Origin: Lachnospiraceae bacterium
GTDB lineage: Bacteria; Bacillota; Clostridia; Lachnospirales; Lachnospiraceae
Assembly: GCA_910573755.1 (NCBI GenBank)
Contig: CAJTBO010000021.1
Location: 18,969-82,968 of the forward strand
Reading direction: 5' to 3'
Length of the DNA stretch: 64,000 nucleotides
Shown here piece by piece: positions 1 through 8,260 of the stretch. Positions within the stretch are counted from its first letter, which is position 1. Each line of letters begins with the position of its first letter. The position numbers and the translations under genes are program-made. The notes under the pieces were generated by a model. It was not told the origin of the DNA. It searched no databases and worked only from the letters and a program-made list of their open reading frames with translations.

Positions 1-857
1 GTGCCGGCGATCTCATCGCCGAAGATCTCCCTCAGCCTTCCGCCCTGCATCATCTCCGCCAGTTTGGACCTTGCGGATGCCTGAGCCGCCAGATCGGCAA
101 GCTGCCGGGAACTTTGTATACTCTCCTCGATCTGTTCCTGTGCCAGCCATCTCATAAACTCAGCCCGCTTCGCCATGCGCAGATAGTAAGCCCTCACCAT
201 CTCGTCGCTGCTGACCGTGATCTCGCCGCCGCAGCTCGAAGAAACCGCATTACAGATATTCCCGTCCTCCCCGATCGCCACAGCCTGGGACATCCCGGCA
301 GTACAGCCCGGCCTGATCGCCTCGTTGCGGAGTACATCGAAGGTAAACCAGGTATCTATCTTTTCCATGATCTCCCTGGCATATGCCGGGTCCTGCTCCA
401 TCCTTTCCTGCACTTTGGGATGGATCACGACCGCCTTGCTGCCCGGCGGAACATTGCCCAAGGCGTGGATTTCCGGCGGCGCGATAAACTTCCCGTCTTT
501 GGAACCGTAAAAGGGGTTCGGCCCCTCCGGCTGCCAGTTTTCCAGCGTCTCTTTCGCCTTGTCCCCGGACTGATACAGCAGATAATGGGGATAATCGTTC
601 CTCGTCCTCCAGTAGCCGCTGCTGGCATCAAACACATGATACACCAGATTGGGATATTTTGCTTTCAGCATAGATTCCAGCGTCGCCCCCTTTGCAGCCT
701 CCGCGCCGTCCGTCTGCGCCATCGCCGCTTCCCGGCTCGCCTGATCGACTCTCTCCAGAAAGCTCTTGTCTTTTACTTCCGGTCGTTTTGTTTCCCCGGC
801 TGCCGCCTGAGAGCCGTAAAGCCCTATCCCGTAACCGGATTGGATCATATTACTCAT
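1..857 (-). CDS. Uncharacterised soluble protein, partial (3' end outside window)
   Basis: At least 285 residues; I do not recognise a function. No signal peptide or membrane helix is visible. Residues 143-160 (VVIHPKVQERMEQDPAYA) match a core (strand, helix, M-x-x-DP-x-Y/F) that recurs in three proteins at the far end of the window, near 57.7, 60.1 and 60.9 kb. A later GEDGN...CGG stretch (about 196-211) also resembles DADGN...CGG in the 60.1 kb protein. The ATG overlaps the end of the upstream kinase gene by 8 nt and has its own Shine-Dalgarno (GGAG, 5 nt away), so it is probably translationally coupled to the kinase. The gene order kinase then this family is repeated at the right edge. A DUF6033-like assignment is my recollection only. 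Confidence 0.8.
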   Translation of the reverse strand, partial: MSNMIQSGYGIGLYGSQAAAGETKRPEVKDKSFLERVDQASREAAMAQTDGAEAAKGATLESMLKAKYPNLVYHVFDASSGYWRTRNDYPHYLLYQSGDKAKETLENWQPEGPNPFYGSKDGKFIAPPEIHALGNVPPGSKAVVIHPKVQERMEQDPAYAREIMEKIDTWFTFDVLRNEAIRPGCTAGMSQAVAIGEDGNICNAVSSSCGGEITVSSDEMVRAYYLRMAKRAEFMRWLAQEQIEESIQSSRQLADLAAQASARSKLAEMMQGGRLREIFGDEIAG

Positions 858-2235
858 AAGTGCTCCTTTCCTGCAACAAAACCGTTGCGCAAAATACCTG
901 CCCCTCTGCCTTCAGTTCCAGCTCTCCCATATACTTTTCCGCGGTGCGGCGCACATTGAACAGCCCGATCCCGTGCATCCGGACATCTTCTTTTTTTGTT
1001 GTGGCGATCATGCCCTCCGGCCCGATCTCCACCTCTCCCGCAAAATTGTTTTTAACTTCGATCAGGAAAAATTTCCCTTTCTGTTTTCCCGCCAGCGTAA
1101 TAAAGCTTTCCTCTCCTGCCGCTTTTTTTCCGGCTTCCAGTGCGTTCTGCAGCAGGTTCTGCAGAATGATCCCCAGATCAAAGGCCTCGTAACCGCCCGT
1201 TTCCGGGTAATGAAAATCCGTCTCAAAGGAAATGCCCGCCTCAAGGCATTGGCGACGCTTGTCATTGACGATCACATCCGTGACCGCATTTCCCGTCTGC
1301 AGCATAAGTTCCAGTTCTCCCATCTCCTGATCCATCCGGCCGATATAGGCATCCAGTTCCCCATAGCTGCCGCTTGCCGCAAGCCCCCTGATATTCATCA
1401 TATGTCCCCGCATCTCATGTTTCATCCGGCGGATCTGTCCGGCGGAACGCTCCGTTTCCTGCAGTCTTTCGCGCAGTGTCCGCATCTGCTGCCGCTCCAC
1501 AAAGCCGGCGGCTTCTTTTTCCTGCAGTACCGCCATCTCCTGCCCTGCGGCAATGGCAAGGACCGTTCCCGCGTAAAACAAAAGCGCCAGAAGCGGTACC
1601 ATGACCAGAAATACCGGATGCCGCTCATAAAGCTGAAGGAATACGCCGTCCTGAAACTCAAAGAGCAGTCTGGAGATCATCTGGCCGAATAAGATCCCCG
1701 CCGCCGGGATCAGGCTGATGCAGCACAGCTCCCGCCGGCAAAGATACAGGCTCTTTTTTCTGATCTGCCGCTGCAGGATATACAGCATAAGCCCCAGTAC
1801 GGCTATATGGGTAAACAAAAACAGCAGTACCAGAACAGCCGCGCGGCAGTAAGCCTTCTCCGGTGTCCCGGCGCCCTGCGGCAGCAGTCCTTCTATCAGG
1901 AAATACAGGCTTTCCAGCATCAGACCGCCGCAGACTCTGCCATTCCAGTAAAGCAGGGTAAGCCACAGTGCCTTCTTTCTCCCCAGCCCCAGCACACCTG
2001 ACATTCCTGTCAGCAATACCGCCAGCAGCACGCCCGATGCACCCCGCGGAAGCACCGCCGCACCGGTAAACAGGCTGACGGCAAGATATGCCGCAAATAC
2101 AACCGGCAGCTTCCTTCCATCCTGCTTCCTTCTTATCATAAACGGCCTGAAAAACAGCATCAGCATCACCGCATAAAAGAGCTCCGCCCCCGCCCGGTAC
2201 ACTTCCCGGAAGATCCGGAATCCCGCTTCACTCAT
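850..2235 (-). CDS. GHKL-type sensor histidine kinase (AgrC-like architecture)
   Basis: Membrane sensor kinase of 461 residues. The first ~235 residues are hydrophobic with about six or seven membrane segments (e.g. 18-34, 45-62, 131-155, 208-230). A short coiled region leads to the phosphoacceptor His273 in MKHEMRGHMMNI, and then a GHKL ATPase domain with N-box NLLQNALEA and a G-box HGIGLFNV near the end. The start was chosen because ATG overlaps the stop of the response regulator (ATGA) and is preceded by GGAGCGG; the longer upstream reading has no ribosome site. It is paralogous to the kinase at 61.2-62.6 kb, which has the same H-box pattern and the same neighbours. AgrC-type kinases usually sense peptides, but no agrD-like gene is present, so the ligand is unknown. 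Confidence 0.92.
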   Translation of the reverse strand: MSEAGFRIFREVYRAGAELFYAVMLMLFFRPFMIRRKQDGRKLPVVFAAYLAVSLFTGAAVLPRGASGVLLAVLLTGMSGVLGLGRKKALWLTLLYWNGRVCGGLMLESLYFLIEGLLPQGAGTPEKAYCRAAVLVLLFLFTHIAVLGLMLYILQRQIRKKSLYLCRRELCCISLIPAAGILFGQMISRLLFEFQDGVFLQLYERHPVFLVMVPLLALLFYAGTVLAIAAGQEMAVLQEKEAAGFVERQQMRTLRERLQETERSAGQIRRMKHEMRGHMMNIRGLAASGSYGELDAYIGRMDQEMGELELMLQTGNAVTDVIVNDKRRQCLEAGISFETDFHYPETGGYEAFDLGIILQNLLQNALEAGKKAAGEESFITLAGKQKGKFFLIEVKNNFAGEVEIGPEGMIATTKKEDVRMHGIGLFNVRRTAEKYMGELELKAEGQVFCATVLLQERSTYE

Positions 2236-2984
2236 AAGCCCGCTCCTTTTTTCAGAAAATGAAGATAAGCCTTCACAAAATCCCGGTATTTGTATTTGGA
2301 GATCAGGAGCCTTTCCCCGTTTTTCAGCACCGCTTCCGTTTTGGAATACTGTTCTATATAGGAAAGATTGACCAGATAGCCCTTGTGAATGCGGAAAAAA
2401 CAATCCCGCAGTTCCTCCTCCAAATCCCTTATCTTCGCATAACAGGCAAACTCTTTGTCCGTCAAATGCAATACCGCCTTATGATTGCTGCTCTCGATAT
2501 AGAGAATCTGATCCAGCGGCAGCGTTCTGCTGGTGCCTGCCGTTTTCAGCGTGATCGTTTGGGCTTTTTTCCTGTGATCCCCGCCTGCCGCGATCCGCTC
2601 CAGCGCCCTTTTAAAAACCCGGGCAAATTTTTCTTCCTCCACCGGTTTGACCAGATACTGAAACGCATCCACATCAAAGGCATCATACACATAACTGTCA
2701 TAGCCTGTCACAAAGATGATCAGAGGCTGTACCTCCCGCTCCTGCTGCCTGATCTGACGCGCCAGTTCCATTCCGTCCATGCCCCCGCCGGGAGCCTGCA
2801 GCTCAATGTCCAGAAACAGCAGGTCGATCCTCCGCTTATCCGAGAGGCACTCCGTCGCGGAAGCATATTCCCGGATCTCACAGGCGCATTTTTTTGTGAA
2901 AGAATCCGCCTGCTCCCGGATCAGCCGGGAAAGATAGCCGCGGGTTTCTTTTTCATCCTCACAAATGACAATTCTCAACTTCAT
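2232..2984 (-). CDS. LytTR-family response regulator
   Basis: A 250-residue regulator: CheY-like receiver (1-~125) with phosphoacceptor Asp59 in LLFLDIE and conserved Lys in YLVKPVEEEKF, then a LytTR DNA-binding domain (~145-245; RIHKGYLVNLSYI, NGERLLISKYKY). It should control transcription when phosphorylated by the overlapping kinase gene downstream. It is strikingly close to the second regulator at 62.6-63.3 kb: both contain VYDAFDV.AFQYLVKPV. The ATG follows AAGGGAAGGGGC. Upstream lies an array of 21-bp-spaced repeats (3052-3196), the spacing typical of LytTR binding sites, so autoregulation is likely (inference). Confidence 0.94.
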   Translation of the reverse strand: MKLRIVICEDEKETRGYLSRLIREQADSFTKKCACEIREYASATECLSDKRRIDLLFLDIELQAPGGGMDGMELARQIRQQEREVQPLIIFVTGYDSYVYDAFDVDAFQYLVKPVEEEKFARVFKRALERIAAGGDHRKKAQTITLKTAGTSRTLPLDQILYIESSNHKAVLHLTDKEFACYAKIRDLEEELRDCFFRIHKGYLVNLSYIEQYSKTEAVLKNGERLLISKYKYRDFVKAYLHFLKKGAGL

Positions 2985-3051
2985 GCCCCTTCCCTTCCAT
3001 CATTTTTTCGTCGGATCCGATGCCGCAGTAAAGCCTTTTGACGCAACCGGA

Positions 3052-3196
3052 CCGTTTTACGGCGTAACTGGACCGCTCCATAGTGTGTTCCGGTTGTTTC
3101 ACCGTGCAACAAAACTGTTTCCGAACGCATTCAGGCATTCAGGGCGTTTTGCGGTATAACCGTACCGTTTTACAGTACATTCAGGGCGTTTCACAG
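3052..3196. promoter_or_regulatory. 21-bp-phased repeat array, putative LytTR operator
   Basis: An 11-bp motif close to NCGTTTYRCRG occurs at 3052 (CCGTTTTACGG), 3094 (TTGTTTCACCG), 3144 (GCGTTTTGCGG), 3165 (CCGTTTTACAG) and 3186 (GCGTTTCACAG), with weaker versions at 3073 and 3115. Distances are exact multiples of 21 bp within each of two blocks (3052/3073/3094/3115 and 3144/3165/3186). LytTR regulators typically bind direct repeats two helical turns apart. The array lies 68-212 bp upstream of the regulator start. That it is the operator is inference. Confidence 0.55.
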
Positions 3197-3219
3197 CACA
3201 AAAAAGCGGCGGGAAACCT

Positions 3220-5982
3220 TCATTCCCCGCCCTGTCCGATCTCCTCCCGCAGCCTCTCTTCCATCCCCTCCAGCATAAACCGTTTCCCGGCAGGCTGTTT
3301 TTCCAGATAATCCGTTTTCAGATTTTGACTATAGTAGTCAATCTCCTTTTTGAGTTCTCTCGCCGACAGCAGGCGGCAGCCCTGCCCCCGGATGATAATC
3401 TGCTCCAGACCGTCCGAAGTCGCCACCGTGACATCATATTTTCTGCCGTTTTCATGGGAAAACCGCTCAATATACTGATCCGCCGTCTCCGCTTCCTTCG
3501 TGTAGACCACATGGATATTGTGGTAATCCAGCATCTCCGTGTCATGTCCCTTAACCCGGTAGGCGTCAAAGACCGCGATCACCTCGCACTGCCGCATCCC
3601 CTGATAGTTGCAGAGGATATCCAGAAGCCGCCCCCTTGCGCCGTCGATACTGACCTCCGACAACTCTTTCAGCTCGTCCCATGCAAAAATGATATTATAT
3701 CCGTCCACCAGCAGATACTCCTGTTTTGCCTGCTTCGGCTTCCCGGTCTTCTGCCCGTTTTCTCCGCCGTACTTCAGCATCTTCGCGGATACTCTCTCCC
3801 TGCCTGCCCCTTCTGCGGATACCGTTTTTTTGCCGCCGGCACCGCTTTTTCTTCCGGCGTTCCATTTCCGCCCCCCGGCGTCCGGTTGGCTGTTTGCATG
3901 GGATGCCCCCGCTATAATGGCGTCGATCTCCTCGGTTCCGATGGCTTCCCTGCTCTCCCGCTCCTGATAAGCCCTCTCCTGCCGCAGCCGCATCTGCTCT
4001 TTGGTCTGTTCCCTTCCTTTTTTCAGTCCCTTTATGCTGCTTTCCACATGCATATGGGAAGGCGCTTCATACCAGGGTACCAAAAATCCCGCGCCGTGGG
4101 CACAAAATACCGAAGAGGAAGGGTTGTCCGCATCTGCCTCCGGATCATAGCCGGTCCGTTCCAGCACCTCCTCCGCGTTATGGCAGGGCGCATACCCGCC
4201 GGGCTGGCAGCTTAAATGCCCACGCCCCTTTGTGTATGCCGTGACTTCTATCTGGTAATCCTGCAGGCATGCCACCGGCGCGCGCCCCCGCAAAACCGCC
4301 GTATCCTCCCGGATCTCCGGCGCCGTGATCTTTCCCTGCATGCGTTCAATATCCGTCATCGCCCGCCCCGCCGTCTGCGCCGGCACCTCCAGCACAAACT
4401 CATAGAAGGGCTCAAGCAGTACGGACTCCGCCTGCATCAGCCCCTGCCGCACCGCCCGGTAAGTCGCCTGCCGGAAATCCCCGCCTTCCGTATGCTTTAT
4501 ATGCGCCTTTCCGCCGGTCAGCGTTATCTTGATATCCGTTATGACCGATCCGGTCAACACACCTTTGTGTTCCCGCTCCTCCAGATGGGTCAGCACCAGT
4601 CTCTGCCAGTTTTTATCCAGAATATCCCCGCTGCAGTCCGACGCGGTCTGGATGCCGCTGCCCTGCTCTCCGGGCTCTAACAAGAGCTGAACCTCCGCAT
4701 AATGGCGCAGGGGTTCAAAATGCCCCACGCCCTCCACCGCATTTGCAATGGTTTCTTTATAGACGATATTGCCCGGTCCGAAGCTGACCGTCATCTGAAA
4801 CCGCTCCGCGATCATGCTCTGCAGCACTTCCAACTGTACCGGCCCCATAAGCTGTATATGGATCTCCTGCAGTTTTTCCTCCCACAAAATATGAAGCTGG
4901 GGATCTTCCTCCTCCAGCTGCCTGAATTTCGGCAGCGCCGCTGCCGCCTGCACTTCCTCCGGCAGATAGACCCGGTAAGTCAAAACTGGTTCCAGCACAG
5001 GCTGCATCACGGTTTTCTCCGCCCCCAACCCGTCTCCCGGCATTGTATATGACAGTCCTGTCACTGCATAAATACCGCCTGTTTCGGCCCTGTCAACGGT
5101 ATCATATTTCTCTCCCGAGTAACTGCGTATCTGTGTCGCCTTCTCCTGCCAGATACTTTCCGGATCTCCCGGCATCCGTCCCTCCAGTTCTTCCCGGATT
5201 TTTAAATTTCCGCCGGTCACCTTTAAAAAAGTCAGCCGGTTTCCCTGTTTATCTCTGGAAATCTTATAAACTCTCGCTGCAAATGCGCCATCTTTCCGGT
5301 ATTGCGGCTCTTTCGTATATTCCCGCAGTCCCTGCAGCAACTCTTCCACCCCTTCCATCCTGAGGGCGGAACCGAAGAAACAGGGAAACAGTTTCCTCTC
5401 CGCGACCAGCCTGACAATCTCATCACGGGAAATGCTTCCCGTCTCCAGAAACTCCTCCAGCAGCTTTTCCTCACAGACCGCTATATTTTCAAAAAATGCT
5501 TCCGTATTCTGACCGGAAAAGTCAACGATCCCTTCCCCCAACAGTTCCCGGCATTCCGAGAGCAGCGCTTCTTTCTCCGTTCCCGGCTGATCCATTTTGT
5601 TGAAAAATAAAAATGTGGGGATTTTATATTTTTTCAGAAGCCGCCACAATGTTTTCGTATGTCCCTGTACGCCGTCCGCACCGCTGACAAGCAACAGGGC
5701 ATAGTCCAGCACCTGCAGCGTGCGCTCCATCTCCGCGGAAAAGTCCACATGCCCCGGCGTATCGAGCAGGGTGATCACCATATCTTCATATCGCAGGACC
5801 GCCTGCTTGGAAAATATGGTGATCCCACGCTTTTTTTCCAGTTCGTACGTATCCAGAAAGGCGTCTTGGTTATCCACCCGCCCTAACTTCCGGATCATGC
5901 CGCAATGATAGAGCAGCCCCTCGGAAAGCGTGGTCTTGCCCGCATCCACATGCGCCAGAATGCCTGTTACCAGTTTTTTCAT
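3220..5982 (-). CDS. TetM/EF-G-like translational GTPase fused to a C-terminal NYN (YacP/Rae1-like) nuclease domain
   Basis: A 920-residue protein. The N-terminal part is a ribosome-protection/EF-G-type GTPase: G1 AHVDAGKT (10-17), effector-side RGIT, G3 DTPGHVDF (74-81), G4 NKMD (128-131), then EF-G-like domains II-V. After a basic linker (~700-750) comes a NYN/PIN-like domain from about residue 755 (LLVDGYNIIFAW, VFDAYRVKG, ETADQYIE, VATSDG), with the acidic residues expected for a metal-dependent RNase. B. subtilis YacP (Rae1) is a ribosome-associated mRNA endonuclease, so the fusion may put a nuclease on an A-site-binding GTPase (inference). TetM-like annotation does not prove tetracycline resistance. 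ATG 5982 overlaps the upstream pdaA-like stop by 4 nt (AAAATGA); the longer in-frame extension lacks a ribosome site. Confidence 0.93.
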   Translation of the reverse strand: MKKLVTGILAHVDAGKTTLSEGLLYHCGMIRKLGRVDNQDAFLDTYELEKKRGITIFSKQAVLRYEDMVITLLDTPGHVDFSAEMERTLQVLDYALLLVSGADGVQGHTKTLWRLLKKYKIPTFLFFNKMDQPGTEKEALLSECRELLGEGIVDFSGQNTEAFFENIAVCEEKLLEEFLETGSISRDEIVRLVAERKLFPCFFGSALRMEGVEELLQGLREYTKEPQYRKDGAFAARVYKISRDKQGNRLTFLKVTGGNLKIREELEGRMPGDPESIWQEKATQIRSYSGEKYDTVDRAETGGIYAVTGLSYTMPGDGLGAEKTVMQPVLEPVLTYRVYLPEEVQAAAALPKFRQLEEEDPQLHILWEEKLQEIHIQLMGPVQLEVLQSMIAERFQMTVSFGPGNIVYKETIANAVEGVGHFEPLRHYAEVQLLLEPGEQGSGIQTASDCSGDILDKNWQRLVLTHLEEREHKGVLTGSVITDIKITLTGGKAHIKHTEGGDFRQATYRAVRQGLMQAESVLLEPFYEFVLEVPAQTAGRAMTDIERMQGKITAPEIREDTAVLRGRAPVACLQDYQIEVTAYTKGRGHLSCQPGGYAPCHNAEEVLERTGYDPEADADNPSSSVFCAHGAGFLVPWYEAPSHMHVESSIKGLKKGREQTKEQMRLRQERAYQERESREAIGTEEIDAIIAGASHANSQPDAGGRKWNAGRKSGAGGKKTVSAEGAGRERVSAKMLKYGGENGQKTGKPKQAKQEYLLVDGYNIIFAWDELKELSEVSIDGARGRLLDILCNYQGMRQCEVIAVFDAYRVKGHDTEMLDYHNIHVVYTKEAETADQYIERFSHENGRKYDVTVATSDGLEQIIIRGQGCRLLSARELKKEIDYYSQNLKTDYLEKQPAGKRFMLEGMEERLREEIGQGGE

Positions 5983-6923
5983 TTTGTCAAATCCTCTAAA
6001 GTACCGAACCGGTACCCCATCTGTTCCCATTTCGTCAGCAGTTCATCCAGAACCTCGCCGTTTGTCCTTGATGTGTTATGCAGCAGCACAACGGCTCCGG
6101 GATGGACCCTGCCGGTCAGTTTCGCAAGCGCCTCTTCCTTCGTTGGCTGGGCGTCCACATTCCAGTCTACATAGGCAAGGCTCCAGAATATCGTTTTATA
6201 GCCCAGCTTCTGTGCCATTTCCAGGTTGTTCAGATTATATTTCCCCTGGGGCGGGCGGTAGAAATGATTCAGCTCCACCCCCGTGATCTCCTGATATTTA
6301 TCCGACACCAGCTCCAGTTCCTCACGGAACTTATCCTCCGAAGCGATGGTATCCATATCGGGATGGTGCCAGGTATGGTTTCCCACCATATGCCCTTCCG
6401 CCTGCATCCGCTTTACCAGATCCGGCGCGCTCTCCAGAAAATGGCCTACCACAAAAAACGTGGCTTTTGCGTTATGTTTCTGCAGCGCGTTCAGGATATT
6501 TTCGGTATTGCCGTTCTCATAACCGCAGTCAAAAGTCAGATAGAGTACCTTCTCCCTGTCGTCTCCCAGAAACCATGCATCGTATTTTTCCAGTTCTTCT
6601 TTGGAGAGGCTTCCGGCGGGCTGCGTCTCGCTGCCGTCCGCCCCGAAGCCGAGCCCCCAGCTTCCGGACGCCGCGGTCTCCACGTACTGCTGCCCGCCGT
6701 AGGTAACGACAGTCACGCTTCTTTGTACCTCGTCTCCGTCGTTTTCCCGGTAGCCCAGCGTCCCGTCATTGCCTGATACATCGTTTTGGTTTCCTCTTTC
6801 TCTTTCCGCTTCCTCTCCGGGCAGAAGCTTTTTCCCGAAAAACAACACCAGTACCAGTATTGCTGCCCAGAAAACCGTTTTCACCAGTTTTTGCGTGTTT
6901 ATCTTTCCCTGTTTCTTTTCCAT
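5979..6923 (-). CDS. pdaA: Polysaccharide deacetylase, PdaA-like (spore cortex)
   Basis: A 314-residue membrane-anchored NodB-type deacetylase. A basic N-terminus is followed by one transmembrane segment (14-30), a low-complexity stalk to ~105, then the catalytic domain: TFDCGYENGNT (Asp132), metal-binding HTWHHPDM (His183, His187), RPPQGKYN, WSLAYVDW and a C-terminal LLHNTS. The TFD-x-GYENG signature is that of PdaA, which removes N-acetyl groups from muramic acid so that cortex muramic-delta-lactam can form. A candidate sigma-G promoter lies about 40-67 bp upstream, agreeing with forespore expression in B. subtilis. It is translationally coupled to the TetM-NYN gene downstream. The ATG follows AAGCGGGGTA. 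Another peptidoglycan or chitin deacetylase role cannot be excluded. Confidence 0.88.
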   Translation of the reverse strand: MEKKQGKINTQKLVKTVFWAAILVLVLFFGKKLLPGEEAERERGNQNDVSGNDGTLGYRENDGDEVQRSVTVVTYGGQQYVETAASGSWGLGFGADGSETQPAGSLSKEELEKYDAWFLGDDREKVLYLTFDCGYENGNTENILNALQKHNAKATFFVVGHFLESAPDLVKRMQAEGHMVGNHTWHHPDMDTIASEDKFREELELVSDKYQEITGVELNHFYRPPQGKYNLNNLEMAQKLGYKTIFWSLAYVDWNVDAQPTKEEALAKLTGRVHPGAVVLLHNTSRTNGEVLDELLTKWEQMGYRFGTLEDLTK

Positions 6924-6962
6924 ACATTACCCCGCTTACATAAAAAATATCTCTTTCTATAT

Positions 6963-6990
6963 GATTATGTAAGCAGAGTACGTCCTATCA
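6963..6990 (-). promoter_or_regulatory. Candidate sigma-G/sigma-F promoter of the pdaA-like gene
   Basis: On the minus strand, TGATA (6986-6990) is separated by 16 bp from CATAATC (6963-6969), close to the forespore consensus (TGMATA, 15-17 bp, CATAMTA). The predicted start lies about 35 nt upstream of the ATG. The match is by eye and one base off in each box. Confidence 0.4.
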
Positions 6991-7000
6991 CAAAGCGGGC

Positions 7001-7156
7001 AGGCCCGCACATGAGATTTGTTTCGCAGACCCGCGCTTTCCTCTTCAGCTTCTCTTAACAGGCAGGCCCGCTTTCGGAATCTGCTTCGCAGGCCCGCATT
7101 TTCCTCTATTGCTTCCTTTAACGCTCAGGCCCGCTTTCGGAATCTGCCTCCCAGAC
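7001..7156. repeat. 63-bp degenerate tandem repeat, about 2.5 copies
   Basis: AGGCCCGC recurs at 7001, 7064 and 7127, exactly 63 bp apart. Each full unit has the same order of blocks: AGGCCCGC, a GGAATCTGCTTCGC-like segment, a second AGRCCCGC, and TTTCCTCT. It lies between the epimerase stop and the pdaA-like promoter. No coding frame is evident. Confidence 0.8.
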
Positions 7157-7169
7157 TTATCGTTTTCCC

Positions 7170-8054
7170 CTACCGCCTTGCAGAAATCGTATACGAAGCG
7201 GTAAATTCCTCCTCCGGCTCCAGTGCATTTCCCCGGCGTCTCTCCTGCAGTTCTCCCTCAAAATCCGCGTCGTCGCATCTGCCGCACCAGGGTTCGATGC
7301 ACAAAAACGGCGCTTCCTTTTTGATCGGCGTCCAGATCCCGACGATCGGCATATGGAAATCTACCCGCAGGTATTCCTTCCCCTCCGGATCATAAAGAGA
7401 AACTTCATCTGTCTGCCCGTCCTCCAAAACGATCGTATCCGTATCAAATAACTCCGGCGTCACAGGCAGATAACCGTCCTCCAGCCCAAACTCCAGTGTT
7501 TCCTCCGTCACAAGGCCGCCGTCTCCTATTACGGCGGAGATAATCTCCTGCAGAGGCTTTCCGTCTTTCATGAACCGGAGCATATAATCGCTCTGACTAC
7601 CCTTTCCCTCCATCGGACAGTTGAAAGCAGGATGCCCTCCGATGGAAAAATACAGCGTTTTATCACCGGTGTTCCTTACACGCCAGCTCACAAGCAGTTC
7701 TTCTTCCCTCAGTTCATAGGAAAGTTCCAGCAAAAACCGGAACGGGTATTTTTCCATTGTCTCTGCCGTCTCGCAAAGCCGCATCACCAGCGTGTTCTCC
7801 GTCTGGGAAACAGGCGTAAACTCCATATCCCGTGCAAACCCGTGCTGCCCCATCTCATAGCTCTTTCCCTGATAGCGGTACTGTTTTCCCTTCAGGCTTC
7901 CCACAAAAGGAAACAGGATCGGCGCGGTCCTGCCCCAGTATGCCGGATCGGCGCTCCACATGTACTCCCTGCCCTCCCTTTTCAGGGATATCAGTTCCGC
8001 CCCCTTTGAACAGATCTTTGCTTCCATTTTTCCGTTTTTCAAACAAAATTCCAT
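7170..8054 (-). CDS. Aldose 1-epimerase family protein (LacX-like)
   Basis: A 294-residue galactose-mutarotase-fold protein expected to interconvert anomers of an aldose or phosphosugar in the cytoplasm. Landmarks are the N-terminal strand pattern with GAELISLKREGREYMWSAD, WGRTAPILFPFVG, GQHGFARDMEF, the conserved His in GGHPAFNCP and the catalytic-type Glu in CIEPWCGR. Length fits the LacX subgroup. No signal peptide. The ATG follows AAGGGGGCAGAAGAT. It is monocistronic, divergent from degV. The sugar substrate cannot be inferred from the neighbours. Confidence 0.9.
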   Translation of the reverse strand: MEFCLKNGKMEAKICSKGAELISLKREGREYMWSADPAYWGRTAPILFPFVGSLKGKQYRYQGKSYEMGQHGFARDMEFTPVSQTENTLVMRLCETAETMEKYPFRFLLELSYELREEELLVSWRVRNTGDKTLYFSIGGHPAFNCPMEGKGSQSDYMLRFMKDGKPLQEIISAVIGDGGLVTEETLEFGLEDGYLPVTPELFDTDTIVLEDGQTDEVSLYDPEGKEYLRVDFHMPIVGIWTPIKKEAPFLCIEPWCGRCDDADFEGELQERRRGNALEPEEEFTASYTISARR

Positions 8055-8171
8055 ATCTTCTGCCCCCTTCAGACCTGATACGCTTTACGGCGCACACCTG
8101 CCCCGCTCCGCTGTAATGTAAACATTCGTGAATAATATATCCAGTATAGCACAAAATTTTTCTATATACTA

Positions 8172-8200
8172 TTGCAATAGCAGTTTTCTTATGATATCAT
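8172..8200 (+). promoter_or_regulatory. Sigma-A-type promoter of degV
   Basis: TTGCAA (8172-8177), a 17-bp spacer and TATCAT (8195-8200), about 60 bp upstream of the degV ATG, in the 206-bp divergent spacer with the epimerase gene. Confidence 0.5.
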
Positions 8201-8260
8201 CATGTAGTAATGAAAACTAGATGATAAAGTTCTTTTCAAGAAGAGAAATGGAGAAAATAA

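Noticed and set aside
114..959. Long plus-strand open frame over the left-edge gene
   Set aside because: It is antisense to a well-supported minus-strand gene with start, ribosome site and family core; no plus-strand start signals.
850..2984. agr-type peptide (AgrD) gene beside the kinase
   Set aside because: Kinase, regulator and downstream gene overlap or abut, leaving no room; no agrB-like protease is present at either locus.
3220..5982. Acquired tetracycline-resistance gene
   Set aside because: The NYN fusion, coupling to pdaA and chromosomal setting fit a housekeeping or stress protein better; resistance cannot be shown from sequence.
7001..7156. CRISPR array
   Set aside because: Units are degenerate and contiguous, with no constant-length unique spacers and no cas genes; the same holds for the 18- and 26-bp arrays.
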